Part shown: one piece after another, positions 1-8,026 of the stretch
Layout of the letters: each line of letters opens with the position of its first letter
How positions within the stretch are numbered: position 1 is the stretch's first letter
Position numbers and translations under genes: made by a program
The notes under the pieces: generated by a model
Databases searched by the model: none
What the model saw: only the letters and a program-made list of their open reading frames with translations
What the model was told of the DNA's origin: nothing
DNA from: JBBKXP01 sp038251315
GTDB lineage: Bacteria; Pseudomonadota; Alphaproteobacteria; Rhodobacterales; Rhodobacteraceae
NCBI GenBank assembly: GCA_038251315.1
Contig: JBBSBK010000061.1
Location: 1 to 21,955, forward strand
Direction of reading: 5' to 3'
Length of the DNA stretch: 21,955 bases

Positions 1-467
1 CGGGCCTGCGCATCTGCCGAAAGACCGCGCCGCACAAGGTAATCCCGCGCTGCCGCCCCTGCCCCGGTCTGCAGTTGCAACTGATAGAACCTCGTTGCCA
101 GTTCCATCACCTCGACCAGCAGGGTGCGCCGGTCGGCCTTGGCCTGCGCCTGCGGATCGGCCTCGGGAATCGGCATTCCGGCTTCGCGGGCCAGAATCGC
201 GACCGCCTCCATGAACCCGACATTCTCTGTCTCGCGCACGAACGAAATCGCGTCACCCTTGGCGTGGCAGCCAAAGCAGTAATAATAGCCCTTGCGGTCG
301 TCGACGTGGAACGAAGCCGATTTTTCCTGATGGAACGGGCACGGCGCCCAAAGATCGCCCTTGGCGGTGTTCGACTTGCGGGCGTCCCACATGACCTTGC
401 GGCCCACGACCTGCCCCAATGACAGACGGGTGCGCAATTCTTCAACGAATCCGGGTGGCAGGGACAT
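1..467 (-). CDS. dnaG: DNA primase, N-terminal part (cut by window edge)
   Basis: Makes RNA primers for the replication fork together with the replicative helicase. Reading from ATG at 467, the first 155 codons are present and the frame stays open to base 1, so the TOPRIM and helicase-binding parts lie outside the window. The zinc-binding domain is clear: a CPFH motif at residues 43-46 and CFGC at residues 64-67 give the Cys-His-Cys-Cys ligand set of the CHC2 family, with EKSASF and KGYYYCFGCHAKGD around them. The start agrees with the usual family N-terminus (MSLPPGFVEELR...). It lies 89 bp downstream of soxG on the same strand, but that gap suggests its own promoter. Family assignment is secure; only the length is unknown. 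Confidence 0.96.
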   Translation of the reverse strand, partial: MSLPPGFVEELRTRLSLGQVVGRKVMWDARKSNTAKGDLWAPCPFHQEKSASFHVDDRKGYYYCFGCHAKGDAISFVRETENVGFMEAVAILAREAGMPIPEADPQAQAKADRRTLLVEVMELATRFYQLQLQTGAGAAARDYLVRRGLSADAQA

Positions 468-511
468 GCCCCATCTTATCGCCCGCCGGCCGCCAGAGTC
501 CAATCACCCAT

Positions 512-543
512 CTTCTTTTGGCCGGAAATATCCCCGCCGGAGG
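512..543. repeat. possible dispersed intergenic motif between soxG and dnaG
   Basis: The 89-bp gap between soxG and dnaG holds, on the minus strand, CCTCCGGCGGGGATATTT followed by CCGGCCAAAAGAAG. From memory, very similar 'CGGCGGGGATATTT..GGCCAAAAGAAG' stretches recur after genes in Rhodobacterales genomes, often near terminators. I see only one copy in this window, so calling it a repeat is inference, not observation. Confidence 0.3.
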
Positions 544-556
544 CATCGAGGATTAT

Positions 557-1096
557 CTAGCGCGCCGCAACGCGCCGCATTGCGACCTCGATTTCGTGAA
601 CCGCCGTCCCCGCCATCGACCGCATCACCATGATGTCAAAGGCCTGCGCACCAGAACGCAGGATGTGGCAGGTCATGTGACCCAGCAAGGTGCGCACCGC
701 GAGACCCTTCTTGAAATTGGCAGCGCGCAGATCCACGGGCACCAGCCGCGCCAGCACCGCTTCGGCCCCTGTCCCTTCAAGGCGCATCATCGCCCAGCCG
801 TCGACCTGATCGGTGATGGCGGCCAAGCCTGCCAGATCGGGCGCTTCTGCGCCCAGCAGCAAGACCTTGCCATAGGCGAACCAGACCAGGCCCACGCCAC
901 CCTTTGCGAACGACCGCCCCGGTCCCGGCAACCCGATCCCGAACGCCGCTTTGAGCGCCGCCGAAACCGCCTTGTCCTGCCCCCGGTAGGGGGCGACGGC
1001 GACCATCCGGCCAATTTCGACCTCGGACAGGGTAACGCCCCCGGCGACAACCGGCAAAAGCCCCGACGCCGGGGTCGTTGCGACCAGACTAACCAC
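557..1096 (-). CDS. soxG: sarcosine oxidase gamma subunit
   Basis: Gamma subunit of the four-subunit sarcosine oxidase; its GcvT-like fold packs against the alpha subunit. I chose GTG at 1096, giving 179 residues, which is close to the family length. This GTG overlaps the soxA stop (TAG at 1089-1091) and has a GGAGGG-like ribosome site about 7-8 bases upstream, inside the soxA tail. An ATG at 1195 in the same frame would add 33 residues lying over soxA coding sequence and is unlikely. Recognisable parts are the central GIGLPGPGRS segment and the C-terminal GHMTCHILRSG and AFDIMVMRSMAGT segments. It is the last gene of soxBDAG. Confidence 0.9.
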   Translation of the reverse strand: MVSLVATTPASGLLPVVAGGVTLSEVEIGRMVAVAPYRGQDKAVSAALKAAFGIGLPGPGRSFAKGGVGLVWFAYGKVLLLGAEAPDLAGLAAITDQVDGWAMMRLEGTGAEAVLARLVPVDLRAANFKKGLAVRTLLGHMTCHILRSGAQAFDIMVMRSMAGTAVHEIEVAMRRVAAR

Positions 1097-4022
1097 GCAA
1101 CCGCCCTCCCTCGGGGTCGAAAAACACCGGGTCGCTGACCACGCAGGCCACATCGAGCCCGCGCAGGTGATCGACCAGACGCACCACTTCGCCATGCCGG
1201 ACCCGGCCGCGTTTCAGGAATCCCAAACCCAGATAAGCCTGCAAGGTCGGCGAATAGCCGACCGATGTGACATAGCCCTGATCGCTGACCCGTTCGGCCT
1301 TTGCCCCTTGCGCAAACAAATGCGCCCCCGCAGTCAGTTGCTTGACTGCGCCGACCGGGCGCAGGCCCACGAGTTGCTCGCGTTCGGGGTCGAGCAGACC
1401 GGGGCGGCGCGACGATGCTTGCCCGATACAGTCCTTTTTCAGGCTCACCATCCGGTCCATTCCGATATCGAACGCGGTCGTGCGGCCGTGAATTTCGGCA
1501 TGCGTGATGAACCCCTTTTCAATCCGCAGAACGTTCAACGCCTCCATCCCGTAAGGCCCGCCGCCACGGATTTCCGCCTGCGCCAGCAGTTGCAGATAGA
1601 GCGCGGCGCCATACCGCGCCGGTACCGCCACCTCATAGGCATGTTCGCCCGAAAACGAGATGCGGAAAATGCGCCCCGGTGTGTCTGCCAGCATCACCGA
1701 ACCACAGCCCATATAAGGCATCGTGGCCTCGTCGATCGGATCAGACAGCATCGCATTGACCAGATCACGCGCCTTTGGCCCGACGACAGAAAACTGCGCC
1801 CATTGTTCCGTGACGGAGAGGACCTGCGCATCCAGATCGGGGCGCAAAACCTGCAACACGAACTCCAGATGCCGCATCACCGGACCGGCGGCGGCGGTCG
1901 TTGTGGTCATCACATAGTGCTGACCGGCAAGCCGCGCGGTGGTGCCGTCGTCCATGACGAACCCGTCTTCGCGCAGCATCAGACCATAGCGGACCTTGCC
2001 CACGGGCAGCGTGGAAAACGTGTTGGCATAAACGAGATCAAGTAGTTGCGCTGCATCCGGCCCCTGAATGTCGATCTTGCCCAGCGTGCTGACATCGCAG
2101 ATGCCGACCGTGCTGCGCACCATGTTGACCTCGCGATCACAAGCCTCGCGCCAGGTGGTTTCCGCGCCTGCCGGGAAGTAGCTGGGCCGATACCACAGCC
2201 CCGCCTCGATCATCGGGGCGCGGCGTGCGACGCTGGCGGCGTGCGATGTGGTCAGGCGTTCCGGCGCAAAGCCCTTGCCCTGCGACCCGGCCCCCATCGC
2301 GGCGATACTGACCGGCACGAACGGCGGGCGAAACGTCGTCGTTCCGGTTTCGGAAATGCCCCGGCCCGTCGCATCGGCCAGCACGGCCAAGGCGGCGACG
2401 TTGGACGATTTGCCCTGATCGGTCGCCATCCCTTGGGTCGTATAGCGTTTCATATGTTCGACCGAGGCGTAGTTTTCCTGCGCTGCCAACCGGATATCCT
2501 TGACGTGGACATCGTTCTGGAAGTCGAGCCACTTCCGTCCTTTGCCTTCTACCGCCCAAAGGGGGGTCAAACGATAGGGGTCATCCTCGGCTACTGGCAC
2601 GGCGACGGGTGCCGGGGTCGCCCCTAAATCACGCGCAACCTCTGCCGCCACGTCAGCGCCATCCGATAGGCACGCCGCGGTCGAAAACCGCCCGCGCGCC
2701 GCACCGGCGACAACCAGGCCGGGGATCATCCCCGGCACCGGCACGAACGACTTGATCGCGTCGTCCCAGACCGGGCGACCGTTCATGTGGCAGGTCAGGT
2801 GCAGCGTCGGGTTCCAGCCCCCCGACATCGCCAGACAATCGGTGCGGATGTTGCGCGTGCCGCCTGTGTGCTGCACGGTAATCTCCTCGAGCCCCAGCCG
2901 CCCGGACGTGCCGATCACCTGCCCGCCGAAATAGACCGGGAAATCACCCGTGACGGAAAGAACACCTTCGCGGCTGTCGATCAGGCCCGCCACCTGCACT
3001 CCGGCCGCCACCAGATCATGGGCCGTGCGATGCGCGTCGTCGTTGTTACCAAAGATCGTGACCGCCTTGCCGGGGGCGACGCCCCAACGGTTCAAATAGG
3101 CCCGCACCGCCCCAGCCGTCATGATCCCCGGTCGATCATTGTTCGGGAACGCAATCGGGCGTTCCAACGCCCCGGCACACAGGATCCCCCGCTTGGCGAC
3201 GATGCGCCAGAAACATTCCAGCGGCAGATCGGGCACGCGCGGACGATGCTGCGCCACCCGCTCCAACGCGCCATAGGTGCCTTGGTCATAGGCCCCGGTC
3301 ACGGTCGTGCGCGGCATCAGACGCACGTTTTCCATCGCCGCCAGTTCCGCCAAAACGCCAGTCGCCCAAGCGGGCCCCGGCTGCCCATCTACCTCGTGCG
3401 TTTCGGCCAGCAATCGCCCGCCCATCCGGTAATCTTCGTCAGCCAGGATCACGTCCAGCCCGGCCCGACCGGCGGTCAGCGCCGCCATCAGCCCGGCAGG
3501 CCCAGCCCCGATCACCAGTACATCGCAGAACGCGAATGCCTTTTCATACAGGTCCGGGTTGTTCGCCCCGTTCAGCGCGCCCAAACCGGCGGCACGGCGG
3601 ATAATCGGCTCATAGACCTTTTCCCAGAACGCGCGGGGCCACATGAAGGTCTTGTAATAGAACCCCGCCCCCAGAAACGGCGAAATCAGGTCGTTGACGC
3701 TCATCACGTCGCGGGCAAGGTTGGGCCAGCGGTTCTGACTGGTCGCGACCAACCCGTCGAACACTTCCTGCACGGTCGCCTTGACGTTTGGTTCGGCCTC
3801 GGCCCCGGTGCCGATGGTCATCAGGGCGTTGGGTTCTTCTGAGCCCGACGACAGAATCCCGCGCGGCCTGTGATATTTGAAACTGCGGCCCACAAGGCGC
3901 ACGTCGTTTGCCAGAAGTGCCGATGCGAGAGTATCGCCTTGCAGCCCCTCGAACCGCTGCCCGTCGAATACGAACGACAGTGGTGTGGCATCACCCAACA
4001 GCCCCTTGCCCGCAATCCTCAT
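1089..4022 (-). CDS. soxA: sarcosine oxidase alpha subunit
   Basis: Large subunit (977 residues, normal size) of heterotetrameric sarcosine oxidase. The enzyme oxidises sarcosine to glycine, reduces O2 to H2O2, and transfers the methyl carbon to tetrahydrofolate as 5,10-methylene-THF. The N-terminal ferredoxin-like part (about residues 15-70) has the family segment LVGRSFKYHRPRG at 43-55. A Rossmann dinucleotide-binding motif VIGAGPAG lies at about 170-177, followed by NNDRPGIMTAGA of the NAD-binding part. The C-terminal third (from about residue 600) is a GcvT-like aminomethyltransferase domain that would bind folate. The start ATG overlaps the soxD stop (ATGA), showing translational coupling. 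No frame break or missing motif was seen. Confidence 0.97.
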   Translation of the reverse strand: MRIAGKGLLGDATPLSFVFDGQRFEGLQGDTLASALLANDVRLVGRSFKYHRPRGILSSGSEEPNALMTIGTGAEAEPNVKATVQEVFDGLVATSQNRWPNLARDVMSVNDLISPFLGAGFYYKTFMWPRAFWEKVYEPIIRRAAGLGALNGANNPDLYEKAFAFCDVLVIGAGPAGLMAALTAGRAGLDVILADEDYRMGGRLLAETHEVDGQPGPAWATGVLAELAAMENVRLMPRTTVTGAYDQGTYGALERVAQHRPRVPDLPLECFWRIVAKRGILCAGALERPIAFPNNDRPGIMTAGAVRAYLNRWGVAPGKAVTIFGNNDDAHRTAHDLVAAGVQVAGLIDSREGVLSVTGDFPVYFGGQVIGTSGRLGLEEITVQHTGGTRNIRTDCLAMSGGWNPTLHLTCHMNGRPVWDDAIKSFVPVPGMIPGLVVAGAARGRFSTAACLSDGADVAAEVARDLGATPAPVAVPVAEDDPYRLTPLWAVEGKGRKWLDFQNDVHVKDIRLAAQENYASVEHMKRYTTQGMATDQGKSSNVAALAVLADATGRGISETGTTTFRPPFVPVSIAAMGAGSQGKGFAPERLTTSHAASVARRAPMIEAGLWYRPSYFPAGAETTWREACDREVNMVRSTVGICDVSTLGKIDIQGPDAAQLLDLVYANTFSTLPVGKVRYGLMLREDGFVMDDGTTARLAGQHYVMTTTTAAAGPVMRHLEFVLQVLRPDLDAQVLSVTEQWAQFSVVGPKARDLVNAMLSDPIDEATMPYMGCGSVMLADTPGRIFRISFSGEHAYEVAVPARYGAALYLQLLAQAEIRGGGPYGMEALNVLRIEKGFITHAEIHGRTTAFDIGMDRMVSLKKDCIGQASSRRPGLLDPEREQLVGLRPVGAVKQLTAGAHLFAQGAKAERVSDQGYVTSVGYSPTLQAYLGLGFLKRGRVRHGEVVRLVDHLRGLDVACVVSDPVFFDPEGGRLRG

Positions 4023-4279
4023 CGCTTGATCCCCGCAGCCAATTTGCTGTCGGTCACGGCATGGGTCACGGTATTGCGATCAACGACAGACCAGGCCCCG
4101 CAGGGTTCGTGATACCACAAATCGCGTGTCGGCCCGGCCGGGTTGTCGCGCAGATGCACATAATCGTCCCATGCGGCAGGACCAGCGTCGCGTGACGGAC
4201 GGTCCAGCGCCACAGCGGACGCGCCGTAATAGAACTCGCGACGATCCCGTTCGCCGCACACCGGACAGATCACGCGCAT
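4019..4279 (-). CDS. soxD: sarcosine oxidase delta subunit
   Basis: Small zinc-binding subunit (86 residues, typical length) of heterotetrameric sarcosine oxidase. The signature CPVCGERDRREFYYG is at residues 5-19, with Cys5 or 6 and Cys8 or 9 as ligands by count. The LWYHEPCGAW segment near residues 54-63 supplies the remaining His and Cys. An AGGGG stretch lies about 6 bases before the ATG. It overlaps soxA by 4 bases and follows soxB after 59 bp, the standard soxB-D-A-G order. Confidence 0.96.
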   Translation of the reverse strand: MRVICPVCGERDRREFYYGASAVALDRPSRDAGPAAWDDYVHLRDNPAGPTRDLWYHEPCGAWSVVDRNTVTHAVTDSKLAAGIKR

Positions 4280-4338
4280 GTCAGACCCCTGCCCGTTTCA
4301 CTTTGCCATAACAACTCGAAATCCAACACCAGCCCCAT

Positions 4339-5592
4339 TCAATGCAAGTTGTGTTGAGAGCCGGTGCCCTCTTCATCCATCAGCCCGACGCCCGTGCAGA
4401 ACCGGTCCAGCCGATACCCCGCAGCAGGGGCATGGTGCCGCCCGGTCGCGATCAGGTGGGCGAAACTGAAACCAGACCCCGGCACCGCCTTGAACCCGCC
4501 GTAACACCAGCCGCAATCGATGAACAAACCCTCGGTATCGGTCTTGTCGATGATCGGCGATCCGTCTGGGGTCATGTCCATGATCCCGCCCCATGACCGC
4601 AGGACACGCGCCTTGCCGATCATCGGCATCAGGGTCATCGCGGCATCCATGACGTGTTCTTTCATCGGCAGATTGCCGCGCGCGGCGTAGGAGCTGTAGA
4701 AATCCAGATCGCCGCCAAACACGAGGCCGCCCTTGTCCGACTGGCTGATATAGAAATGGCCCATGCCGAAACTGACCACATGGTCGATGACAGGTTTCAG
4801 GCCCTCGGTGACAAAGGCCTGCAAAACGTGGCTTTCAATTGGCAGGCGCATGCCCGCCATTGCGGCCACCTGACCGGACCGACCCGCGACAACGATTCCC
4901 ACTTTCTTGGCCCGGATCGCGCCGCGTGTCGTCTGGACACCCGTCACCTTGCCATTGACGATATCAATGCCGGTAACTTCGCAATTCTGGATCAGATCAA
5001 CGCCACGCTGATCGGCACCCCGCGCATAGCCCCACGCGACGGCGTCGTGCCGCGCCGTGCCGCCACGCGGATGCAGCAGGCCGCCGTAAATCGGAAACCT
5101 GGAGTTTTCAAAATCGAGGTAGGGCAGATGCCGGCGCACCCCAGCCCGATCCAGCAGAACCGCGTCATCACCCTGATTGATCATCGCGTTGCCGCGCCGC
5201 GCAAAGGCATCGCGCTGACCATCCGAATGGAACAGGTTGATCAGGCCGCGCTGGGAATGCATGACGTTATAGTTCAGGTCACGCTCCAACCCTTCCCACA
5301 GTCTCAGGGAATGGCTGTAGAACTCCGAATTGCCCGGCAGGAAATAGTTGGCGCGCACGATGGTCGTGTTGCGCCCGATGCTGCCGCCGCCAAGGTAGCC
5401 CTTTTCCAACACGGCGATATTGGTCAGGCCATGTTCCTTGGCCAGATAGTAGGCAGTGGCCAGACCATGCCCGCCACCACCGATGACGATGATGTCGTAA
5501 TCTGCCCTCGGCTCGGGGTCGCGCCAGACCGGTTTCCAGCCTCTCTGGCCGAACAGCCCCTCTTTGATGACCCGAAATCCTGAATAGCCCAA
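4339..5592 (-). CDS. soxB: sarcosine oxidase beta subunit (probable TTG start)
   Basis: Flavoprotein subunit that oxidises sarcosine. It has an FAD-binding motif VIGGGGHGLATAYYLA at about residues 36-51 and ends with the WGGIMDMTPDGSPIIDKT and CGWCYGGFKAVPGSG segments of the family. I chose TTG at 5592. It gives 417 residues beginning M-GYSGFRV, which matches the family N-terminus (usually MRYSGFRV). It also puts the HPRGG histidine at residue 174, where the covalent FMN histidine of the family is reported (about 172-175). A GGGGGCG stretch lies 6-8 bases upstream. An ATG at 5652 in the same frame would add 20 unrelated residues (437 total). First gene of soxBDAG. Confidence 0.95.
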   Translation of the reverse strand: MGYSGFRVIKEGLFGQRGWKPVWRDPEPRADYDIIVIGGGGHGLATAYYLAKEHGLTNIAVLEKGYLGGGSIGRNTTIVRANYFLPGNSEFYSHSLRLWEGLERDLNYNVMHSQRGLINLFHSDGQRDAFARRGNAMINQGDDAVLLDRAGVRRHLPYLDFENSRFPIYGGLLHPRGGTARHDAVAWGYARGADQRGVDLIQNCEVTGIDIVNGKVTGVQTTRGAIRAKKVGIVVAGRSGQVAAMAGMRLPIESHVLQAFVTEGLKPVIDHVVSFGMGHFYISQSDKGGLVFGGDLDFYSSYAARGNLPMKEHVMDAAMTLMPMIGKARVLRSWGGIMDMTPDGSPIIDKTDTEGLFIDCGWCYGGFKAVPGSGFSFAHLIATGRHHAPAAGYRLDRFCTGVGLMDEEGTGSQHNLH

Positions 5593-5710
5593 CGGATCGC
5601 CCCCGGTGATTCCATTGCGGTCCAAACCATCATTTCCGCCCGCCAAGTGCAACGCCCGGATGCGTCACATTCGGTCGGTTTCGCAGCTTGCACCCACGGC
5701 AAACCGCCAC

Positions 5711-6103
5711 TCAAAGATACTTGCGCGGCAGACGTTTCAAGTGGCGCCCGACCAGATCCTCGATGGCGGCCCCGGTGGTCAGATCAGGATAGGCGGCGCG
5801 CGGAACGACGGAAAAGTCGTGCTGGTCGATAATCAGCAAAAGAAAATCGGGGGTCACTGCAAAGTGCCGGAAATGCGTCCAGCGGACATGGTTGTCACCT
5901 TCGCCCGATTGCACCCCGACTCCGCTGTCGTCAAAGATGGCGGTGATCGGCGCGCTGTATTTCAGCGCCCCCCGGTAATAGCGCCGCCAGACCCTGTCGC
6001 GGGCGAAACCCATCACCACCGCCAGCAGCCCGCCGCACAGCAGCACTGGCCCGATCCACCCCGGCACCCCCTGCCATATCAGCCCCGCACCGGCCAGCGC
6101 CAT
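5711..6103 (-). CDS. small membrane protein, YcxB-like; true start probably upstream
   Basis: From ATG at 6103 this gives 130 residues: a hydrophobic stretch (about 1-32, GLIWQGVPGWIGPVLLCGGLLAVVMGF) and a soluble C-terminal domain with VRWTHFRHFAVTPDFLLLIID and FSVVPRAAYPD. That layout resembles YcxB-like proteins, which have two N-terminal membrane segments and a PH-like tail. The frame remains open upstream of 6103 and encodes plausible family sequence (HRVTYELDEATF, then CHALWSYRAVGPTGNLVVGG), including most of a first membrane segment. No ATG, GTG or TTG opens that stretch; the frame runs into the glutamate dehydrogenase tail. CTG at 6193 or GTA at 6223 (after an AAAGGGG stretch) are non-standard options. 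Function unknown. Lies between gdh and soxB on the same strand. Confidence 0.6.
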   Translation of the reverse strand: MALAGAGLIWQGVPGWIGPVLLCGGLLAVVMGFARDRVWRRYYRGALKYSAPITAIFDDSGVGVQSGEGDNHVRWTHFRHFAVTPDFLLLIIDQHDFSVVPRAAYPDLTTGAAIEDLVGRHLKRLPRKYL

Positions 6104-6219
6104 CAGACCGCCGACGACCAGATTGCCGGTCGGGCCGACGGCACGATAGGACCACAGGGCGTGACAGGCGGCGATGAACGTCGCTTCGTCCAGTTCATAG
6201 GTGACGCGGTGCTGCGAAG

Positions 6220-7662
6220 TTACAGCCCCTTTGCGCGATACGACGCGGCAACTTTTCCTATGCTGACCAGATATGCGGCAGTGCGCAAGTCCGTCACGTC
6301 GCCCCGGCTGTGCCAGACCTCGCGCATAGACTGGTAGGCGGCGCGCATCGTGTCATCCAACCCGGAACGGACCAGTTCAAGCTCGCCCGCGCCGCGCAGA
6401 TAATCGGTCTTGAACCCCGGCGTCAGGGTCCAGCCAAGTCCCTTGTCGGCTGACAGTCGCTCAAGTTCGTCAACCAAAAGCTGGTGGCGCGATTCCTCGG
6501 CCCGGCGTTGCATCCGGCCGAACCGGATATGCGACAGGTTCTTGACCCATTCGAAGTAGGACACGGTGACGCCGCCTGCGTTCGCATACATGTCGGGGAT
6601 GATGACGATGCCCTTTTCGCGCAGGATCTCGTCGGCTCCGGCAGTGATCGGACCGTTCGCCGCCTCAATGACCAACGGAGCTTTGATCCGGGCGGCGTTA
6701 CCCATGTGAATGACCCCCTCGAGCGCGGCCGGGATCAGGATGTCGCAAGGTTCTTCCAACATCGCCGCGCCGTCGGATTTGTAGGTGGCGCCGGGATAAT
6801 CCTTGACCCCACCATGCGCGCCGATCCATTTGTGCACCGCTTCGATGTCAAGCCCGGCCTTGTCATGCAGCGCCCCGTCGCGTTCGATGATGCCGGTGAC
6901 GATACAGCCGTCCTCCTCGCTCAGGAACTTGGCGGCGTGATAGCCGACGTTGCCAAGACCCTGCACAATGACCTGCTTGCCCTCAAGCCCGCCGGTCATC
7001 CTGGCGGCGGCCATATCCTCGGGGTAGCGGAAGAATTCGCGCAAGGCATACTGCACGCCGCGCCCCGTCGCCTCGGTCCGGCCCTGGATCCCGCCGGCGT
7101 TCAGCGGCTTGCCGGTAACGCAGGCCGCACCGTTGATGTCGGTCGTGTTCATCCGTTTGTATTGGTCGGCGATCCACGCCATTTCGCGTTCGCCCGTGCC
7201 CATGTCGGGGGCGGGGACGTTCTGGGACGGATTGATCAGATCGCGTTTGATAAGTTCATAGGCGAACCGGCGGGTGATCTGTTCCAGCTCGTGTTCTTCC
7301 CAGGCGCGGGGGTCGATGCGCAACCCGCCCTTGGATCCGCCGAACGGCGCGTCTACCAACGCGCATTTGTAGGTCATCAGCGCGGCCAGCGCCTCGACCT
7401 CATCCTGATGGACGCCCATGGCATAGCGGATACCGCCCTTGACGGGTTCCATGTGTTCGGAATGAACAGCCCGGTAGCCGGTAAAGGTGTGGATCGCGCC
7501 ACGCAGACGGACGCCGAACCGCACCGTATAGGTCGCATTGCAAACCCTGATCTTTTCCTCGAGCCCCGGCGACAGGTCCATCAGCGCCACGGCGCGGTTG
7601 AACATGATGTCGACGGATTCGCGAAAGCTGGGTTCGACCATCTTGGCGGGGGCCTTGTTCAT
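6220..7662 (-). CDS. Glu/Leu/Phe/Val-family dehydrogenase, probably glutamate dehydrogenase
   Basis: Interconverts glutamate and 2-oxoglutarate plus ammonium using NAD(P). 480 residues. The substrate side shows KGGIRY at 75-80 and the catalytic APFGGSKGG at 105-113 (Lys111), with the acid of PAPDMGTGE at Asp153. The dinucleotide-binding loop is GLGNVG at 235-240. The glycine-rich, EAANGP and PDMYANAGGVTVSYFEW segments of the family follow. The start ATG at 7662 has a strong AAGGAG ribosome site at 7670-7675, 7 bases away. Leucine or other amino-acid dehydrogenases share the fold, but the overall length and motifs favour glutamate. NAD versus NADP preference cannot be read here. Divergent from the Tad-like genes; sox genes follow downstream. 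Confidence 0.93.
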   Translation of the reverse strand: MNKAPAKMVEPSFRESVDIMFNRAVALMDLSPGLEEKIRVCNATYTVRFGVRLRGAIHTFTGYRAVHSEHMEPVKGGIRYAMGVHQDEVEALAALMTYKCALVDAPFGGSKGGLRIDPRAWEEHELEQITRRFAYELIKRDLINPSQNVPAPDMGTGEREMAWIADQYKRMNTTDINGAACVTGKPLNAGGIQGRTEATGRGVQYALREFFRYPEDMAAARMTGGLEGKQVIVQGLGNVGYHAAKFLSEEDGCIVTGIIERDGALHDKAGLDIEAVHKWIGAHGGVKDYPGATYKSDGAAMLEEPCDILIPAALEGVIHMGNAARIKAPLVIEAANGPITAGADEILREKGIVIIPDMYANAGGVTVSYFEWVKNLSHIRFGRMQRRAEESRHQLLVDELERLSADKGLGWTLTPGFKTDYLRGAGELELVRSGLDDTMRAAYQSMREVWHSRGDVTDLRTAAYLVSIGKVAASYRAKGL

Positions 7663-8026
7663 TCTCTGTCTCCTTCCGGCCGGGTTCTGACCCGGTATTG
7701 CGGGCGGCTTCTGACGCCGGTGACGGCACCATAGACCCGATTCGCTTCATATTGGCCCAAAATCCTAACAAACGCTTAAATCGGAGGCCGAACCGGCGCG
7801 CTGGCCGTGGGAACCGTCCAACCGCCACGCGCGATTGTCGCCGCGAGTGCGACAGCGATACCCGTCGCCAAGGATTGACGCGCCAACGTGCTGCAATTCA
7901 ACACCTTTCGGCCAATTCTTGCCCAACTTTGGCCATAGACACCTGACTAGATGGCCGCGACCAGACCCGCATCTTGAGGGTTGGTGCGTCGCAAACACGC
8001 GAAAATGCGCGCCAGAGAGGAACGAG
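7663..8026. other. 364-bp divergent intergenic region between gdh and the Tad-like genes
   Basis: No gene seen. It must hold the promoters of both directions. On the plus strand TTGACG at 7875-7880 is followed after 17 bases by TCAACA (7898-7903), a weak promoter candidate for the Tad-like genes, which would leave an untranslated leader of about 115 bases. Dyads seen: CCGGGT-tctg-ACCCGG at 7680-7695, next to the gdh ribosome site, and TGTCGC-N7-GCGACA at 7836-7854. An AT-richer stretch at about 7741-7785 may carry the gdh promoter, but no convincing pair of boxes stands out. Confidence 0.4.
7680..7695 (-). promoter_or_regulatory. short hairpin in the gdh leader, just upstream of the ribosome site
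   Basis: Perfect 6-bp inverted repeat CCGGGT / ACCCGG with a 4-base loop. In the gdh mRNA it would form a GC-rich hairpin ending 5 bases before the AAGGAG ribosome site (7670-7675). It could modulate translation or mRNA stability. Structure is seen; role is inference. Confidence 0.35.

Noticed and set aside
1167..3842. Long plus-strand open frames opposite soxA, such as 1167-2045 and 2787-3842
   Set aside because: They are antisense to a complete, well-matched soxA and show no protein-family character; long antisense frames are expected in high-GC DNA.
6484..7734. 416-codon plus-strand open frame opposite gdh
   Set aside because: Antisense to a full glutamate dehydrogenase with all motifs; His/Gly/Asp-rich composition typical of an antisense frame.
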